Shown one piece after another: positions 37,932 through 46,705 of a DNA stretch of 64,000 bases (the stretch's first letter is position 1; each line of letters begins with the position of its first letter). Source of the DNA: Arthrobacter sp. Alg241-R88. Lineage in GTDB: Bacteria; Actinomycetota; Actinomycetes; Actinomycetales; Micrococcaceae. A program made the position numbers and the translations under genes. The stretch is taken from positions 186,591 to 250,590 of the forward strand of contig NZ_UNRG01000002.1 of the NCBI RefSeq assembly GCF_900537115.1, read 5' to 3'. The notes beneath the pieces were generated by a model that saw nothing but the letters and a program-made list of their open reading frames with translations, was not told where the DNA came from and made no database searches.

Positions 37932-38130
37932 CTTTTGCCGCAGACATACGGGGCAGCCTCAGCAAATCCAGGACCGGTTCGGGAAAGCATCTCTCTCCTC
38001 TTCTTTGTGGAGGGACGGGCTCCTGCTCGTCAGCGCTTCGGCATATCCGAGTTTCAGAAGGCTCGTGAAGTCACGTCAGTAGCTTTGCACCTTCGGCGGT
38101 CTCGAACATTCAAGGGGGTACGTTTGGCGC
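37932..38130. promoter_or_regulatory. upstream region of AraC copy 1
   Basis: Together with the following module this is a 319-base gap between divergent genes. It holds a block GTGAAG...CACGTCA...AGCTTTGCA (about 38066–38089) that recurs at the same distance from the module in front of AraC copy 2 (about 41386–41410). The shared block may be an autoregulatory site. No gene is seen. Confidence 0.5.
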
Positions 38131-38196
38131 GGTTTCCCATCTACTTGGCGTCGCTGGTCATGCCGGTCCAATACTGCGGGCTCCTAACGTTGAAGC
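38131..38196 (+). promoter_or_regulatory. conserved AraC-type promoter module, copy a
   Basis: The module reads GGTTTCCCATC, TTGGCGTC (38145), CATGCC (38159–38164) and CTCCTAACGTTGAAGC, with TAACGT at 38185–38190 as likely -10. Element order and spacing are the same as in copies at 41450, 54935 and 62857. The repeat TTGGCGTC/TGGTCATG has a 10-base period, as expected for AraC proteins contacting two successive turns. It stands 60 bases before the ATG of the 49-residue ORF. Confidence 0.75.
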
Positions 38197-38250
38197 TAAG
38201 CAAGGCTTCGCAAGTGAGCCGAAACAAAGCAACAAAGGAGAGGAAACGAG

Positions 38251-38400
38251 ATGACACGCGAAGAAGCCTTCACGCTCTGCCCTTCAGACTCCTATGTGGA
38301 GCTCTACGGCAACCAGTGGCTCATCGTTCCGTTTGCACCGGTCGCACAGCCTCAGTTCTTTGCCTGCACACCAGGCCAACGCAACGCACAAGCACGGTAA
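38251..38400 (+). CDS. 49-residue small protein under module a
   Basis: An excellent ribosome-binding site (AAAGGAGAGG) lies about seven bases before ATG 38251. The frame reads MTREEAFTLCPSDSYVELYG then NQWLIVPFAPVAQPQFFACT and ends at TAA 38398–38400. It has one central hydrophobic stretch (QWLIVPFAPV) that is too short for a clear membrane helix. No family is recognised. It is the first frame behind a conserved promoter module and precedes the GH15 gene by 68 bases, so it is probably translated and cotranscribed. Confidence 0.5.
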   Translation: MTREEAFTLCPSDSYVELYGNQWLIVPFAPVAQPQFFACTPGQRNAQAR

Positions 38401-38468
38401 TTTGCCCCGAGTTCCTGACCAGAGCCGCAAGGCCTATGGGGATCTTTCATCTTGTGGTTGAGTGAAGC

Positions 38469-40262
38469 ATGGCTGCCCCGATTGAGGATTATGCGCTGCT
38501 TTCGGATCTCCACACCGGCCCCCTCGTTTCCCGGCAGGGCAGTGTGGACTGGCTCTGCTTCCCGCGTTTCGACTCGCCCTCTGTCTTCGCCTCCCTGCTC
38601 GGGCGTGAAGACCACGGCCGGTGGCTGTTAACTCCAAGTCCGCCGGAAGCCGTTGTTGTGGAACGTCACTATGTGGACTCGACGTTCGTCCTCCAGACCA
38701 CGTGGCAGACCAATTCCGGAAAAGTCCTGGTGACCGATTTTATGCCGGTAGGCGGCGCCCAGCCGTCGCTCGTCCGGCGGGTAACCGGACTTAGCGGGAC
38801 AGTCCCTATGCACCAAGAGATAAGGATTCGGCCCCAGTATGCCACCGTCCTGCCTTGGGTGAGCAGGATCCGCGACAGCGACGACCCCAGCGTGGAAATA
38901 CTTCTCGCCATGTCCGGTCCGGATGCTCTATCCCTGCGGAGTACCTGTCTTCCACAGGCCGAAGACCACCGGCATGCGGGGGAGTTCACGATTGAGCAGG
39001 GACGGAATGTGGACTTCCACCTCACATGGTTCCCCTCCTTCCAGGACGTGCCGCCGGCCATCAACATTGACACAGCCTTGGACGACGCCGTCCACTACTG
39101 GACCACGTGGGCAGGCAATTGCCGCTACGACGGGCCCTATGAGAGTGCCGTCAAACGTTCACTCCTGGTCTTACGTGCTCTAACCCACTACGAGACGGGC
39201 GGTATTGTCGCTGCTCCCACCACTTCCCTGCCCGAGGAGTTTGGCGGACCCCGCAACTGGGACTACCGCTACTGTTGGCTGCGCGATGCATCGTTGACAC
39301 TCGAAGCCATGTTGACGCACGGTTACGAATCCGAAGCCCTGAAGTGGCGCAACTGGCTTCTGCGTGCCCTCGCGGGGGATCCGGAAGATCTGCAAATAAT
39401 GTACGGCGTCGGGGGCGAACGCGACCTCACGGAAAAGGAACTCCCGCACCTACCCGGCTATCAGGACGCCAAACCGGTTCGAATCGGCAATGCAGCCGTC
39501 TTCCAGCATCAAGCGGATGTTGTAGGGGAGGTGATGGTGGTGCTGGAGAGGCTCCGCCTCGCCGGGGGCAAGGAGGACCACTTCTCCTGGGCCCTGCAGC
39601 GGGCCCTCCTTGGATCAGTGGACAAACACTTCGACGACAAAGACCTGGGATTGTGGGAAATGCGGGGCGCTCCACAGTATTTCACGCACTCCCGGGTCAT
39701 GATGTGGGCCGCCTATGACAGTGGAGTGCGGGCTGTCCGGGACCACGGACTGCCTGGGCCACTCGGGGACTGGGAGCGGCATCGGGATCAACTGGCCGCA
39801 GAAATAACGGATCGCGGATTCAACCCGGACCTTCATTCCTTCACCCAGACATACGGCGGTGAGGAGACGGACGCAGCCCTGCTGGTGTTGCCACAGGTCG
39901 GCTTCCTCGCCTACGAGGATGAGCGGATGCTGGGAACAGTCGCCCAGTTGGAGAAGGAGCTGCTTACAACTGAGGGCTTACTGATGCGCTACCGCACCGA
40001 GACCGGTGTCGATGGATTGGCGCCGGGGGAACATCCATTCCTTGCCTGCTCCTTCTGGCTGGTGGAACAGTATGCACGCTCGGGCCGGGCAGCAGACGCG
40101 AAGAACCTCATGGGTGCCCTGGTGGGACTTTCCAATGATCTCGGCCTGCTCAGCGAAGAATATGCAATGAACGAAAAACGGATGGCGGGAAACTTCCCGC
40201 AAGCCTTCTCCCACCTTGCCCTCATCAGGGCCGCCGACGCCCTGCACAGCGGGGGCGTCTAA
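38469..40262 (+). CDS. GH15 glycosidase (trehalase/glucoamylase-like)
   Basis: The 597-residue protein is a full-length bacterial GH15 enzyme. MAAPIEDYALLSDLHTGPLVSRQGSVDWLCFPRFDSPSVFASLLG is the N-terminal super-sandwich domain. GGPRNWDYRYCWLRDASLTL (about 259–278) starts the (alpha/alpha)6 catalytic barrel, and GLLSEEYAMNEKRMAGNFPQAFSH near the end carries the family's second acidic region. It would hydrolyse alpha-glucosidic bonds, trehalose being the common substrate of actinobacterial members. There is no signal peptide. The gene converges with AraC copy 2, overlapping it by four bases. Confidence 0.92.
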   Translation: MAAPIEDYALLSDLHTGPLVSRQGSVDWLCFPRFDSPSVFASLLGREDHGRWLLTPSPPEAVVVERHYVDSTFVLQTTWQTNSGKVLVTDFMPVGGAQPSLVRRVTGLSGTVPMHQEIRIRPQYATVLPWVSRIRDSDDPSVEILLAMSGPDALSLRSTCLPQAEDHRHAGEFTIEQGRNVDFHLTWFPSFQDVPPAINIDTALDDAVHYWTTWAGNCRYDGPYESAVKRSLLVLRALTHYETGGIVAAPTTSLPEEFGGPRNWDYRYCWLRDASLTLEAMLTHGYESEALKWRNWLLRALAGDPEDLQIMYGVGGERDLTEKELPHLPGYQDAKPVRIGNAAVFQHQADVVGEVMVVLERLRLAGGKEDHFSWALQRALLGSVDKHFDDKDLGLWEMRGAPQYFTHSRVMMWAAYDSGVRAVRDHGLPGPLGDWERHRDQLAAEITDRGFNPDLHSFTQTYGGEETDAALLVLPQVGFLAYEDERMLGTVAQLEKELLTTEGLLMRYRTETGVDGLAPGEHPFLACSFWLVEQYARSGRAADAKNLMGALVGLSNDLGLLSEEYAMNEKRMAGNFPQAFSHLALIRAADALHSGGV

Positions 40263-41305
40263 GCCTTGGACCGTGCGTTGTTCTTGTATCGGGATGCTTC
40301 CCTGTAGGCCGTAGGTGGCATCCCGTTCCACCGTTTGAAGGCGATGGTGAAGCTTGTTGGGTCTGTGTAGCCCAGAGTGCGGGATATCCGTGCGACGGAA
40401 TGATCCGTTCTTGAAAGCAGATCGGCGGCCAGATCCCTCAGGGCTTTGTCCCGGAGCTGGGCGAAGTCGTCTCCGGTGAGTTCGAGCTTGCGTTGCAGGG
40501 TGCGTGGGGAGACCCGCAGTGTTGCGGCCACATTTGCCAGTTTACGGTTCAGCTCCGGCGCGGCCCTGATGGTCTTTATGACAGTGTCAGGCCAGTCGCC
40601 CGTTGCCCTGAGATTGTCAAGAATCTGGTGATCAGCTTTGAGCCAGGCTTCGTGTTGGAAAGTGTTACCGAAGGGGAGCTCGCGTGCCGATGTTTCAGGA
40701 GCCCACCAGAGCCGCAGTGCGTCGGATCCGCAGTCGATGGAGCAAGGGACGAAGGGGAAAATCTCAGGGGAGGCCTCTTCGAGAGGGAATTCGATCCGGG
40801 TGAAGGGGAAGGGACCGCCGTACATCCATGTGAAAGTTCGGGCAATAACGCAGAAATCGCGGTAGACGCTGAACGGGATGAGCTCTGGAGGGGTATCGGG
40901 ATACGTGTACTCCATGCCGGTCACCGCGCCATCCAACGTCCGGAGAGGTGCAATTTCCATCAGGCCGGGGGCGTAGTCTGTTGAGCTGCCAGCTTCTACC
41001 CAGGCTGCAATGGTTGGCGCGGTAGCGAGGGCCAATCCGCGAATGCCGAAGGATCCCAGTGTGTAAGCCTGTGAGGCCTTCACCCAGAGGTCGACACGAT
41101 CTTTTGTGTGAGCCACGAACTGCAGTTGGAAGGCCAACTCCTTCTTCGCAGGAATAGTGCCGCCGGGGCGGTCAATCGCTTCGGGGTCGATTTCCGCGTT
41201 TGTGAGCGCAGTTTGCCAATCGAGGTCCGCGTTCTTCAACACGTCGCACAGTCCGTGAACGCTGAAGTTGGGTAGTCGCAGATTCTGATACGAGCTTAGT
41301 TTCAC
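40259..41305 (-). CDS. AraC-family regulator with arabinose-binding-type N-domain (copy 2)
   Basis: The 348-residue paralogue of the AraC protein at 36876–37931 keeps the same domain plan. The DNA-binding half is nearly identical (VSPRTLQRKLELTGDDFAQL; VARISRTLGYTDPTSFTIAF), so the two may recognise the same sites. Differences are concentrated in the sensing domain (for instance VAHTKDRVDLWVKASQAYTL), which suggests different inducers. It is divergent from the 11-gene catabolic operon across module b and is its likely activator. Confidence 0.94.
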   Translation of the reverse strand: MKLSSYQNLRLPNFSVHGLCDVLKNADLDWQTALTNAEIDPEAIDRPGGTIPAKKELAFQLQFVAHTKDRVDLWVKASQAYTLGSFGIRGLALATAPTIAAWVEAGSSTDYAPGLMEIAPLRTLDGAVTGMEYTYPDTPPELIPFSVYRDFCVIARTFTWMYGGPFPFTRIEFPLEEASPEIFPFVPCSIDCGSDALRLWWAPETSARELPFGNTFQHEAWLKADHQILDNLRATGDWPDTVIKTIRAAPELNRKLANVAATLRVSPRTLQRKLELTGDDFAQLRDKALRDLAADLLSRTDHSVARISRTLGYTDPTSFTIAFKRWNGMPPTAYREASRYKNNARSKA

Positions 41306-41449
41306 TGCTGCCTCCTTTCACCGTTGAGGAAGAGGCGCTCCAACGTTTGGAGGGCATCAGTGCGACGAGTTGCAGCGGCCCAGCATGTGAAGCACGTCAC
41401 CAGCTTTGCATCCCGCGCCATGTATTCACAAGTGGCCCGAGCATGACGC

Positions 41450-41515
41450 GGTTTCCCATCTCTTTGGCATGTCTTGCCATGCCACTTACCTCACCTGCGC
41501 ACCTAACGTTGAAGC
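41450..41515 (+). promoter_or_regulatory. conserved AraC-type promoter module, copy b
   Basis: GGTTTCCCATC is followed by TTGGCATG (41464) and TTGCCATG (41474), a clean 10-base direct repeat, then CATGCC and CACCTAACGTTGAAGC, with TAACGT at 41504–41509. The 66 bases align with module a without a gap. Downstream, GCACTGATATCAAAGGAG and ATCCGGTG supply the ribosome-binding site and GTG start of the first operon gene at 41568. The remaining gap 41306–41449 has no gene. Confidence 0.8.
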
Positions 41516-41567
41516 CCTGAGCACGGGCCGGCGGTGAAGCCGGCGCACTGATATCAAAGGAGATCCG

Positions 41568-42104
41568 GTGAGCTTATCCATTACTCAAAGCCTGGAAACG
41601 GCAATCACTGCCGACGAGTTCAAGGCGGCATTCCGCAACCATCCCGGTGGTGTCGCTGTCATCACGGCCGATGCGGGGAACGGGCCGGTTGGCCTGACAG
41701 CAACGTCTGTCATTTCGGCCAGTGCCGAACCTGCGATTCTGGCATTCTCAGTGTCGGAATTTTCGTCCAGCACTCCGACTATCCTCGGCGCAGACACCGT
41801 CGTCGTGCATTTACTGGGCGCTGACCAAGTGGACATCGCCAAGCTCTGCGCCACCAGCGGGATTGACCGCTTTGCTGACACCTCTCTCTGGTCGCGACTG
41901 GAGACCGGCGAGCCCTACTTTGTGGGGGCGCAGGCTTGGATCCGGGGCAGGATCATCAACTCGATGGCCGCCGGCGGGTCGTCCATCGTGGCCGTCGAGG
42001 CGCTCCAGGCGTCACCGGCGCTGTCAGCAGACACGGCGCCTGCAGACCCGCTGGTCTACCACAACCGGCGCTGGCACGCCCTTGGGGATGCATCCCAGAT
42101 CTAA
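41568..42104 (+). CDS. flavin reductase, first gene of the catabolic operon
   Basis: The 178-residue split-barrel protein (FKAAFRNHPGGVAVITADAG, GLTATSVISASAEPAILAFS, then TVVVHLLGADQVDIAKLCATSG) resembles NADH:flavin reductases such as RutF and HpaC. GTG 41568 is set by AAAGGAG seven bases upstream. It supplies reduced flavin to the luciferase-type monooxygenase that follows after 75 bases. The end YHNRRWHALGD is the usual family terminus. Confidence 0.9.
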   Translation: MSLSITQSLETAITADEFKAAFRNHPGGVAVITADAGNGPVGLTATSVISASAEPAILAFSVSEFSSSTPTILGADTVVVHLLGADQVDIAKLCATSGIDRFADTSLWSRLETGEPYFVGAQAWIRGRIINSMAAGGSSIVAVEALQASPALSADTAPADPLVYHNRRWHALGDASQI

Positions 42105-42179
42105 ACCGTGCCCCTGCCGGTCATAACAAATCCAACCCGTTCCACATCCAATTTTCATCTTCCCGAAAGGACGGCGATT

Positions 42180-43382
42180 ATGAGCATCGCATCCAACGAA
42201 ACTTCCACCGAGAATCCCGTGGACCGCGACTTTGTCGCGGATTACACAGTCGAGCGCGACAACGGCCCGATGGTCGGAGGCGACAACGCCTTCAAGGTCG
42301 CGATTTTTGGGGCGAACGTGTCCACGGGGCAGGGCGGCCTGAACTTCGCCGACAACAGCATCAAGCTTGGCAACTGGGGCGAAGTGCAGCATCTCGCGCA
42401 AAAAGCGGACCGGTACGGCGTGGACGGATTCATCCCCATCGCGCGCTGGCAAGGGCTCGCCGGTCCCGACCGCCCCTGGGGTCGTCAGTTCGAGACGTTC
42501 ACTTGGGCCGCGGGACTGGCTGCGGTGACCCAGAACATCCAGATCATCGCCACCTGCAACGTGCAGTTCATCAACCCCGTGATGGGCGCGAAAATGGTGA
42601 CCACCATTGACCACATCAGTGGCGGCCGCATGGGGCTCAACGTCACAGCGGGCTACTTCAAGCCTGAATACGACATCTTCGGCGTGGAGCTCCCGGAGCA
42701 CGACGTACGCTACGAGCTCGCCGACGAGTGGATTGAGATCGCTGAACGCCTGTGGGCCAATGAGGAGCAGGAGTTCGACTTCGACGGCAAGTTCTTCAAT
42801 CTGAAAGGTGCGCAGGCACACCCGAAGCCCGTGCAGTCCCCCCGCCCGATGGTGATGAGCGCCGGTTCGAGCCCCGCAGGCCAGGAGTTCGCGTTCAAGC
42901 ACGCAAACGTCTTGTTCGCATCGGTGGCAAGCGTCGAGCACAGCGGCGAGCTCACGCCGAAAATCCGCCAGAAAGCAGACGCGGCCGGTCGCGAGGACCT
43001 CGGCCTGTGGGCGGGCGCGCACATCATCGTCAAGGACACCGAGAAGGAAGCACGCGCCTACGCCGAGTACGTGACAGAGAGCACCGACTGGGAGAGTGCG
43101 CTTCGCTATCGCGAAATCATCCGCAGCGGCACCCAGAGCTTCAACTGGGATGAGTACAAGCAGTCCGAGGACTACAAGCGCGACGAGTCCGTGCGGGCCT
43201 TTGGCCGCGCCGCGCTCATGCCGATCACGGGCACTCCCGAGATGGTGGTCGAGGAGCTGCAGAAGTTGCAGGCCTCGGGCATCACCGGCATCTGCACGGG
43301 CCTCGTCGACTATGACGAGGGCCTCGACCGGCTGAACGAACAGGTCTTCCCGCTGATGCGCGAGGCGGGCCTGCGCGCCTGA
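42180..43382 (+). CDS. luciferase-family flavin monooxygenase, RutA/SfnG-like
   Basis: The 400-residue protein has the barrel signatures ETFTWAAGLAAVTQNIQIIA, INPVMGAKMVTTIDHISGGRMGLNVTAGYFKPEYDIFG and MVMSAGSSPAGQEFAFKHAN. These segments closely follow pyrimidine monooxygenase RutA and dimethylsulfone monooxygenase SfnG. With the preceding reductase it forms a two-component oxygenase. ATG 42180 is set by GAAAGGA; the frame from 42108 is rejected as lying in the leader. The substrate is unknown. Type II Baeyer–Villiger enzymes (diketocamphane monooxygenases) belong to the same superfamily, so a ring ketone is possible. Confidence 0.9.
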   Translation: MSIASNETSTENPVDRDFVADYTVERDNGPMVGGDNAFKVAIFGANVSTGQGGLNFADNSIKLGNWGEVQHLAQKADRYGVDGFIPIARWQGLAGPDRPWGRQFETFTWAAGLAAVTQNIQIIATCNVQFINPVMGAKMVTTIDHISGGRMGLNVTAGYFKPEYDIFGVELPEHDVRYELADEWIEIAERLWANEEQEFDFDGKFFNLKGAQAHPKPVQSPRPMVMSAGSSPAGQEFAFKHANVLFASVASVEHSGELTPKIRQKADAAGREDLGLWAGAHIIVKDTEKEARAYAEYVTESTDWESALRYREIIRSGTQSFNWDEYKQSEDYKRDESVRAFGRAALMPITGTPEMVVEELQKLQASGITGICTGLVDYDEGLDRLNEQVFPLMREAGLRA

Positions 43383-43418
43383 CGACCAAAGCGTCAAACC
43401 AGAAAGGAGTGAACACAG

Positions 43419-43940
43419 ATGACTTTTCCTGATCCCAAAAAATTCCAACTCGTCGTCGCGGGACCGAACGAGTCCGGCGAAGCCGACTTCCTCGACGTCG
43501 GCCCGGCCGCCGAATTCGACTTCCCCGGCGTGGCAGCAGGTGCCTTTTACTGGGCCGTGGACGGAGGCCACAGCAAAGCGAACTTCGGTGCCCCGCCGAG
43601 CAAGGTAGCCCTTGCGGGACCCAATGGATCCACCTTCGGCATCAGCAGCTTCCCTGCGCACTCTTCGGGGGAGGTGGACGCGGCGACGCTGGACGAAAGC
43701 ATGAGCGCCACCGACGACGACGGTGATGCCGGCATGCATGCGAGCGACACTATCGACTACGAGGTGGTTATCTCAGGCAAGGTGGATCTCGTGCTCCCCG
43801 GCGGGAAGAAGCGCACGCTCGTTCCGGGAGATCTGCTCGTTATGGCCGGCGTACCCCATGCCTGGAAGAACCCGTACGACGAGGATTGCGTCTACGTTGT
43901 GGTCACAGTGGGTTTCAACACCCCTGAGGTCGCATCATGA
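43419..43940 (+). CDS. cupin-domain protein
   Basis: The 173-residue protein has a single C-terminal cupin. It shows the first motif region MHASDTIDYEVVISGKVDLVLPGG, with His, Asp and Glu, and the second motif GDLLVMAGVPHAWKNP with its His. Cupins of this shape often act as small isomerases, decarboxylases or dioxygenases. The first half (FYWAVDGGHSKANFGAPPSK) is unassigned. AGAAAGGAG precedes the ATG. It overlaps the next gene by four bases, so its product probably acts close to that lyase. Confidence 0.85.
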   Translation: MTFPDPKKFQLVVAGPNESGEADFLDVGPAAEFDFPGVAAGAFYWAVDGGHSKANFGAPPSKVALAGPNGSTFGISSFPAHSSGEVDAATLDESMSATDDDGDAGMHASDTIDYEVVISGKVDLVLPGGKKRTLVPGDLLVMAGVPHAWKNPYDEDCVYVVVTVGFNTPEVAS

Positions 43941-44887
43941 GCCTGACCTCACCCGGCAAGGCGCTGCGTGCAGTCTTCGACAGTCCCGAAACGGCACTGG
44001 TGCCGTTCGGCGCCTTGCCGCTCCACGCACAGATGGCGCAGCACGCCGGCTTCGATGCCTTCCAGCTCTCCGGCGGCATGTCTGCCTGGTGGCAGGGGGT
44101 CTCCGACACGGGATGGCTCACCCTGACCGAGGTAGTTGAGCACGCAAAGCGCACTGCCCGCGCCGCTGACATTCCCATCTATTGCGACGCCGATACCGGC
44201 TTTGGTGCGCCGATCAACGTGCAGCGCACGGTGTCTGAGTTCATTGACGCGGGCGTCGCCGGAATCCACATCGAGGATCAGCGGGAGCCCAAGAAATCGG
44301 GGGGTGTGGCCGGGATCGAACTGGTGTCGGACGCCGAGGCGATCGGACGACTGAACGCCGCCGTCGATGCCCGGGACAAGTTGGACAGCGACTTCGTCAT
44401 CGTTGCCCGAACCGACGGCTACGGTGCCGCCGGCGGCGGCGTGGACGAGGCGATCCGCCGCGCCCAGCTGTACAAAGCCGAGACCGGTGCGGACGTCATC
44501 TTCTATGAGGGATTCCATACCTGGGAGCAGGCCGAACTCGCGCTGAAGGAGACACCCGGGCCGGCCTACGCCGTCGGGGTTCCGCTGATCGGACGCAAGA
44601 CCGTCGCCGAGATGACCAAGATCGGCCAGGCGATCCAGCCCGTGGCCTTCGTGCTTCCCGGGGTCAAAGAGGTTTGGCGCCTGCTGATGCAGGTCAAGGA
44701 ATCAGGCGAGGCCACACCCATCGGTGAGTACATCGACCACTTGAACGACGGTCCCGACAGCATCGGCTGGGGCGCAATGTTCGGCCGTCCCCTCACTGAC
44801 TACGTGCGCGAAACCGAGGACAGGTTCCTCCCGCAGGAATCGCGCCGCAACTATGACAACAACGTCCATGCTGGAGAGAGCTACTAA
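43937..44887 (+). CDS. isocitrate lyase/PEP mutase superfamily protein
   Basis: The 316-residue TIM-barrel protein carries the superfamily's magnesium motif CDADTGFG (Asp84, Asp86). The active-site loop reads KKSGG (119–123), where isocitrate and methylisocitrate lyases have KKCGH, so the catalytic Cys is a Ser. That argues for another member: an oxaloacetate hydrolase, dimethylmalate-lyase-like enzyme or similar C–C or P–C lyase. Start and end overlap neighbours (ATGA, TAATG), indicating tight coupling in the operon. Confidence 0.88.
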   Translation: MSLTSPGKALRAVFDSPETALVPFGALPLHAQMAQHAGFDAFQLSGGMSAWWQGVSDTGWLTLTEVVEHAKRTARAADIPIYCDADTGFGAPINVQRTVSEFIDAGVAGIHIEDQREPKKSGGVAGIELVSDAEAIGRLNAAVDARDKLDSDFVIVARTDGYGAAGGGVDEAIRRAQLYKAETGADVIFYEGFHTWEQAELALKETPGPAYAVGVPLIGRKTVAEMTKIGQAIQPVAFVLPGVKEVWRLLMQVKESGEATPIGEYIDHLNDGPDSIGWGAMFGRPLTDYVRETEDRFLPQESRRNYDNNVHAGESY

Positions 44888-45663
44888 TGAATGAGGAGAA
44901 TCTGATGATGAAAGACAAAGCCGGTCTCGTTACCGGCGCGGGCTCGGGCATTGGCCGGGCAGGTGCCCTGGCGTTCGCAAAGAACGGTGCGCGTGTAGTG
45001 GTTTCCGATATTGATGAGGCGGCCGGGCGCGAAACGGTGGAGATCATCGAAGCATCTGGTGGGAAGGCTGTCTTCTTCCAGTGCGATGTCAGCGACGAGG
45101 AGCAGGTCAAGGCCCTGGTTGATGCAACGGTGTCGAATTTCGGGCAGCTGGACTTCGCTTTCAACAATGCCGGGATGAACGGGGTCTTCGCACCTATTGG
45201 GGAGACCGACAGCGCTACCTGGGACCGGGTCATGAAGGTGAATCTGTACAGCACCTTCTACTGCCTGAAGCACGAAGTCAACGCGATGCTGAAGACCGGA
45301 GGCGGTGCGATCGTCAACACTGCTTCTGCTGCGGGCCTCGTCGGCATCGCCAACAACGCCCCGTACACCGCCTCGAAGTTCGGCGTCGTCGGGATCACGA
45401 GGAACGCGGCGATGGACTACGGCCCCCTGGGCATCCGCATCAACGCCCTCACACCCGGATCGACGACGAGTCCCATGATGAAGAACGCCTTCGAGCAGAA
45501 CCCGCCCGAATTCCGGGAAAGGATTCTGTCGGCGATTCCGATGCGCGAGCTGGCCGAACCCGAGGATCAGGCAGATGCCGTGGTGTGGCTCTGCTCTGAC
45601 CAGGCCCGCATGGTTACCGGAATCTCCCTGGCGGTCGACGGCGGCTGGCTGGCCGGAAAGTAA
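44887..45663 (+). CDS. SDR oxidoreductase
   Basis: The 258-residue classical SDR shows AGLVTGAGSGIGRAGALAF, NNAGMN, Ser in VNTASAAGLVG, YTASKFGVVGITR and the end ITGISLAVDGGWLAG. The start at 44887 overlaps the preceding stop (TAATG). ATG 44905 with GAGGAG six bases upstream is an equally good alternative that removes six residues. SDIDEAA after the second strand suggests NAD(H). It would oxidise or reduce a hydroxyl/keto pair in the pathway. Confidence 0.9.
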   Translation: MNEENLMMKDKAGLVTGAGSGIGRAGALAFAKNGARVVVSDIDEAAGRETVEIIEASGGKAVFFQCDVSDEEQVKALVDATVSNFGQLDFAFNNAGMNGVFAPIGETDSATWDRVMKVNLYSTFYCLKHEVNAMLKTGGGAIVNTASAAGLVGIANNAPYTASKFGVVGITRNAAMDYGPLGIRINALTPGSTTSPMMKNAFEQNPPEFRERILSAIPMRELAEPEDQADAVVWLCSDQARMVTGISLAVDGGWLAGK

Positions 45664-45705
45664 GTGGCACTGCCATCCGGTTCAAAAGAAATGGAGCAAC
45701 AGAAA

Positions 45706-46629
45706 ATGACTAATCTTGATTTCAAGGGCCGGGTGGCAATCGTCACCGGCGCAGGGCAGGGAATGGGCCGCGAGCACGCAAAAATGCTCGCTTCGCGCGG
45801 GGCGCGGGTCGTCGTCAACGACGTCAACGCGGCGAACGCGGCCGAAGCTGTGGCCGAGATAGCCAACGCAGGCGGCACCGCAGTGGTAGACAGCCATAAT
45901 GTCGTCACCGAGGCGCCTGAGATCGTCCAGACCGCACTCGACTCCTTTGGGCAGCTCGACATCGTCGTCAACAACGCGGGTATTAACGCCTTCGGCCGCT
46001 TCTGGGAGATGGAAGCCGATACCTGGTGGCGCATCTTCGACGTGGCCGTCAAAGGCGTCGTCGGAGTCTCGCGCGCAGCCATGCCGCACCTCATCGCCTC
46101 GGGCAGCGGCCGGCTTATCAACATCTCGTCGAACGGGGTCATGGGCGTGCCGACGGACTCGGCCTACAACGCCGCCAAAGCCGCGATCTGGGGACTCGGT
46201 ATCACCCTCGCGGCCGAGGCCCGTGAGGTGGGAGTTCAAGTCACTACGCTGATGCCGGTTGCCTTGACGCCGATGACGGAGGACGCCTTCCCCAACCCCG
46301 TCATCAAGGACGCGATGCGCACGACGGTTCCGGCAAGCTCGGTGTCTGCCTTCGTAACGTGGTTGGCACACCAGGACACAACAGTTTTCGGCGAAACGTT
46401 TGAGATTGCCGGAGTTGCAGCCGGTCGCGTCGCGATTGCCGGCATGCCGCGCATGAAGGTCGAAACACCTACGCCCGAGAGCTGGGCCGACAGCGGGGAG
46501 GCGCTCATGAAGGACGGCGAGCTGCGTGCATTCCGCAACGCGAGCGAGTCGTTCCGTGACCAGATGGTCTACTTGGCGCCGGAACTGGACGAGGTCCTCC
46601 CCGCCAACGCGGCAGACGTCTCGAGGTGA
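45706..46629 (+). CDS. SDR oxidoreductase, extended C-terminus
   Basis: The 307-residue SDR has RVAIVTGAGQGMGREHAKML, NNAGINAFG, Ser in NISSNGVMG and YNAAKAAIWGLGITL. After residue about 230 it carries a longer, non-SDR tail (MKVETPTPESWADSGEALMK) ending in DEVLPANAADVSR. That resembles SDRs of the 17-beta-HSD4/MaoC-linked group. GGAG in the 5' region supports ATG 45706 over 45691 or GTG 45664. Operon gap 42 bases. Confidence 0.87.
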   Translation: MTNLDFKGRVAIVTGAGQGMGREHAKMLASRGARVVVNDVNAANAAEAVAEIANAGGTAVVDSHNVVTEAPEIVQTALDSFGQLDIVVNNAGINAFGRFWEMEADTWWRIFDVAVKGVVGVSRAAMPHLIASGSGRLINISSNGVMGVPTDSAYNAAKAAIWGLGITLAAEAREVGVQVTTLMPVALTPMTEDAFPNPVIKDAMRTTVPASSVSAFVTWLAHQDTTVFGETFEIAGVAAGRVAIAGMPRMKVETPTPESWADSGEALMKDGELRAFRNASESFRDQMVYLAPELDEVLPANAADVSR

Positions 46630-46705
46630 CCGCGTCGCTGCAAAACCGTCTCTTACCGGCAAGATCACGGCCAACATTGGCTCTCAACTCAAAACAAGGA
46701 TCCCC

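Noticed and set aside
41464..41483. Sigma-54-like promoter (TTGGC...TTGCC) in the repeated modules
   Set aside because: The GG and GC pairs are eight bases apart instead of ten, and actinobacteria generally lack sigma-54. A 10-base AraC repeat with a TARCGT -10 box explains all four copies better.
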